DNA of 25,778 nt from CAZXCQ01 sp964639275 (GTDB lineage Bacteria; Desulfobacterota; DSM-4660; Desulfatiglandales; Desulfatiglandaceae): NCBI GenBank assembly GCA_964639275.1, contig CAZXCQ010000052.1:1-25778 (forward strand). The letters are read 5' to 3'. Shown here one piece after another: positions 23,235-25,778 of this stretch. Below the pieces are notes generated by a model that worked only from the letters and a program-made list of their open reading frames with translations, had not been told where the DNA came from and did no database searches. The position numbers were made by a program, and so were the translations under genes. Each line of letters opens with the position of its first letter. Within the stretch, counting starts at the first letter, position 1.

Positions 23235-25542
23235 TCTTGCGCCACACCGGACCTTCCCTTGTATCCGTCACCTCAACCCCCATATCCTTGAGCTCCTCTC
23301 TCAGGCGATCGGCCGTGTCCCAGTCCTTTTCCTCTCTGGCCTTCTCCCTGTCTCTGATGAGGGCCTCCACTGCCCCATCCGGTTCTCGGGGTTCAAGGTC
23401 CATGACACCGAGCACCGAATCGATGCGTTGCAGGGCCTTGAAGACCTTTTCTCTGTCTGAGACCGAGAGGCCATTGCGGTCCATGATCTTGTTTGTCTTG
23501 CGGGTAAACTGAAAGAGGGCGGCGAGCCCGGGGGCGATGTTTAGGTCATCGTCCATAGATTCTACAAACCGGTGTCTCAGGTCATAGGTTATCTGATCCA
23601 TATTGGGATCATCCGGGCCTGCCTTGCACGTGTGGAGCTTTTGGACAAATTTATCAAGATGGGCGATGGTGTTTCTCGCCGCATTCAACTTGGCATAGGA
23701 AAAGAGGATCGGTTTTCGGTAATGACGACTGAGGAGCCAGTAACGCACCTCTCTTCCAGCGTAGCCCTGATCCACGAGATCTCTGAGGGTCAGGGTATCC
23801 TTCCCGGAGGGAGACAAGGCCTTCTTGTCGTTGATCAAGACCTGTTCGTTATGGATCCAGTAATTGGCAGGCAGTTTGTCTGTGACAGACTGACTGATGG
23901 CGATGGCGTTCTCGTGGTGTGGAAATATCAACTCTACGCCGCTTGTGTGGATGTCATAGGTGTGCCCAAGGTATTTCATGGCCATGGCAGAGCATTCAAT
24001 ATGCCAGCCGGGCCTGATATTCCCCCACTGGGTCTGATAGGATATCCCGCTCTTTAGCTCATTGAGGGTCGATCTCTTGAGGAGGGTAAAATCCCGGGGG
24101 TTTTCCTTTTCATACTGGTCCAGGTCCACGGTCTTTCCGACCCTGATCTTGTCCAGATCGATCTTTGAGAGATTTCCATAATCCCTGAATCGTGAGATGT
24201 CAAAATAGACGGAGCGGAATTTCTCGTAGGCATATCCCTTCTTGAGCAGTTTCTGGGTAAGCTCTATGGTGTCGTCCACATGTTCGCTTGCCCTGGGATA
24301 TCGGGTCGCCCTCTTTATGTTTAACCGGTCAAGGTCCTCCATGAAGGCGCGGTAGTACTTCTCCGTAAACTCCTTTAGCGAGATGCCGGCCTCTCTGGCC
24401 CCTTGAATGGTCCGGTCATCGAGGTCGGTGACATTCATGATGTCGATCACCTGGTAGCCTTTGAACTCCATGTACCGTCTGATCAGGTCCGAGAAGACCA
24501 GACGCCTGCACTGGTCCAGGGGGATCAACTGGCAGAGGTTGGGACCGCATGCGTAGAGGGTTACCCGGTTTTCCTCGATCGGGATAAATTCCTCCTTCTT
24601 GCGGGTCAAGGTGTTATGGAGGCGTATCCCCGTCTTCTTCTTTTCCACAAAGAGGGGGGTACTCAGATATCTCTCACCACCGTCCGGGAGTATAACAACG
24701 AGTCTCCCCCTTTCAATCTCTCCTGCCACCTTGAGGGCCGCGGCCATTGCCGCGCCCGAACTCATCCCCACAAAGATCCCTTCTTTCTGCACCAGGATAC
24801 GCGCGGTCTCATAGGCCTCCTGGTCGTCGATGTGGATGATTCGGCTCAACCGTTCTCTTTCAAAGATACCCGGTCGGTATGCCTCTTTCATGTTCTTGAG
24901 TCCCTGGATCTTGTGACCCAGGTAAGGTTCCACACCGATAATCTGCACGTCGGGCTTTAGTTCATGAAATCGCCTGCTGAGCCCCATCAGCGTACCGGTC
25001 GTACCCATGGTCGCCACAATAATGTCTACGTTGCCACCTGTCTGTTCCCAGATCTCCATGGCCGTCCCGTGGTAGTGGGACATCCAGTTGGCCTCGTTGT
25101 TAAACTGGTCGGCAAGCCAGTATTTTTCGGGCGCCTCTCTTGCCAGTTTGTAGCTGAACTCGATCGCCCCGTCGGTTCCCATGTGTGCGGGTGTAAATCT
25201 TATCTCGGCGCCCATGGCACGGAGGATTTTGACCCGCTCCTCGCTCACTGCCTCCGACATGGTGAGTACAACGCGGTACCCCTTGACTGCCGCCACAAAG
25301 GCGAGCCCTATCCCGGTGTTCCCGCTGGTGGCCTCGAGGATGATCTTGTCCTTTGTAAGCTCGCCGCTTTTCTCCGCCTCTTCGATCATACAAAGCGCGG
25401 GTCTGTCTTTTACAGAACCGGCCGGGTTAAAAGATTCAAGCTTGGCCAGTATCTCTACATCCTTGTTCGGATTTATTATATTTATGGGGACCAATGGGGT
25501 CCCCCCGACCTGGTCCAGGATGCTATTGTATTTCTTGGTCAT
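23224..25542 (-). CDS. Cysteine synthase fused to a degenerate cysteinyl-tRNA synthetase
   Basis: This 772-residue fusion starts with an OASS/CysM-like cysteine synthase (1-300): PLP Lys45 in AGSVKDRPAL, TSGNTGIG at 72-79, GTTGT at 180-184 and RYLSTPLF at 291-298, all intact. A full CysRS-like domain (305-772) follows, collinear with E. coli CysRS. Zinc ligands Cys28, Cys209 and His234 map to Cys332, Cys517 and His542, and Trp205 to Trp513, but Glu238 is Ala546. HIGH (37-40) is PLDQ (341-344), and KMSKS (266-270) is about KALSP (574-578). The C-terminus still ends like CysRS (VWRKIRD). So synthesis of cysteine is expected, but aminoacylation is doubtful. GGAG upstream supports the start. Confidence 0.9.
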   Translation of the reverse strand: MTKKYNSILDQVGGTPLVPINIINPNKDVEILAKLESFNPAGSVKDRPALCMIEEAEKSGELTKDKIILEATSGNTGIGLAFVAAVKGYRVVLTMSEAVSEERVKILRAMGAEIRFTPAHMGTDGAIEFSYKLAREAPEKYWLADQFNNEANWMSHYHGTAMEIWEQTGGNVDIIVATMGTTGTLMGLSRRFHELKPDVQIIGVEPYLGHKIQGLKNMKEAYRPGIFERERLSRIIHIDDQEAYETARILVQKEGIFVGMSSGAAMAAALKVAGEIERGRLVVILPDGGERYLSTPLFVEKKKTGIRLHNTLTRKKEEFIPIEENRVTLYACGPNLCQLIPLDQCRRLVFSDLIRRYMEFKGYQVIDIMNVTDLDDRTIQGAREAGISLKEFTEKYYRAFMEDLDRLNIKRATRYPRASEHVDDTIELTQKLLKKGYAYEKFRSVYFDISRFRDYGNLSKIDLDKIRVGKTVDLDQYEKENPRDFTLLKRSTLNELKSGISYQTQWGNIRPGWHIECSAMAMKYLGHTYDIHTSGVELIFPHHENAIAISQSVTDKLPANYWIHNEQVLINDKKALSPSGKDTLTLRDLVDQGYAGREVRYWLLSRHYRKPILFSYAKLNAARNTIAHLDKFVQKLHTCKAGPDDPNMDQITYDLRHRFVESMDDDLNIAPGLAALFQFTRKTNKIMDRNGLSVSDREKVFKALQRIDSVLGVMDLEPREPDGAVEALIRDREKAREEKDWDTADRLREELKDMGVEVTDTREGPVWRKIRD

Positions 25543-25742
25543 TCGTTAATGCTCCACCGCAATTTGAAAATGAATGGGTCTCAAGATCCATAGGGGTCTA
25601 ATATACCAATCCCCCAAGACTTTCAACGGGAATAATTGGCAGCCCCGCCGGTTTTCCCAGGCGCTTGACCTTGGGTCTCAATCCTGGTAACGTTCGCCCA
25701 CGAAAATAAAGACGATGTATCCATTTAGTTCATTGTAGAAAC

Positions 25743-25761
25743 CCACGCCCTATGGGCGTGG
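25743..25761. repeat. Perfect hairpin resembling an IS200/IS605 end
   Basis: CCACGCCC (25743-25750) and GGGCGTGG (25754-25761) form a perfect 8 bp stem with a TAT loop. Such CCCACGCCC...GGGCGTGG hairpins are common at the ends of IS200/IS605-type elements and their RNAs. No transposase is visible before the window ends, so it may be the end of an element that continues beyond it. The rest of 25543-25742 shows no gene. Confidence 0.5.
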
Positions 25762-25778
25762 TCATGTGGGACTGGCTA

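Noticed and set aside
24481..24560. Frameshift as explanation for the missing HIGH motif
   Set aside because: The other frames do not contain HIGH, one has a stop, and the flanking alignment to CysRS needs no gap, so real substitution is more likely.

Overview
The window looks like a chromosome segment of an anaerobic Desulfobacterota (deltaproteobacterial) organism. The basis is gene content: a ferredoxin-linked indolepyruvate oxidoreductase, two radical SAM enzymes, NIF-type Fe-S assembly genes, a class III polyhydroxyalkanoate (PHA) synthase and dense, mostly short-gapped operons. This placement is inference; no rRNA or tRNA gene was seen.

Region 1 (1-7835) is a PHA granule locus. A palindrome beside a near-consensus sigma70 promoter drives two tandemly duplicated 92-residue phasins, followed by a large PhaC-like Cys-nucleophile hydrolase and a coiled-coil protein. 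On the opposite strand run phaE, phaC (Cys151/Asp304/His333) and a double-GAF protein, with a ~206 bp imperfect palindrome between phaE and phaC. A divergent serine alpha/beta hydrolase follows. Repeats with an 8 bp TGAAC/GTTCA period lie at both outer edges in opposite orientation.

Region 2 (8018-11055) is a sulfur-mobilising operon: modular nifU, nifS and a long serine acetyltransferase. Region 3 (11072-14992) holds glnS on the minus strand, then a sirtuin and a nitrilase, and a 78-residue HTH protein with its own promoter and a palindrome.

Region 4 (15021-18859) has an AmrS/PflA-like radical SAM protein, a small AAA ATPase and TrpB2, closed by a strong intrinsic terminator. Region 5 (18886-23234) is an operon of a small Cys-rich protein, iorA, iorB, a MobA-like nucleotidyltransferase and a second radical SAM protein. 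TrpB2 beside IorAB suggests handling of indole, tryptophan or indolepyruvate.

Region 6 (23224-25542, minus strand) is the most striking gene: an apparently intact cysteine synthase fused in frame to a full-length cysteinyl-tRNA synthetase-like domain. That domain has lost the HIGH motif, the KMSKS motif and one zinc ligand but keeps the rest of the fold and the C-terminal tRNA-binding region. With cysE and nifS nearby, it may be a cysteine or tRNA-Cys handling protein rather than an ordinary synthetase. The window ends in a short perfect hairpin resembling IS200/IS605 ends.
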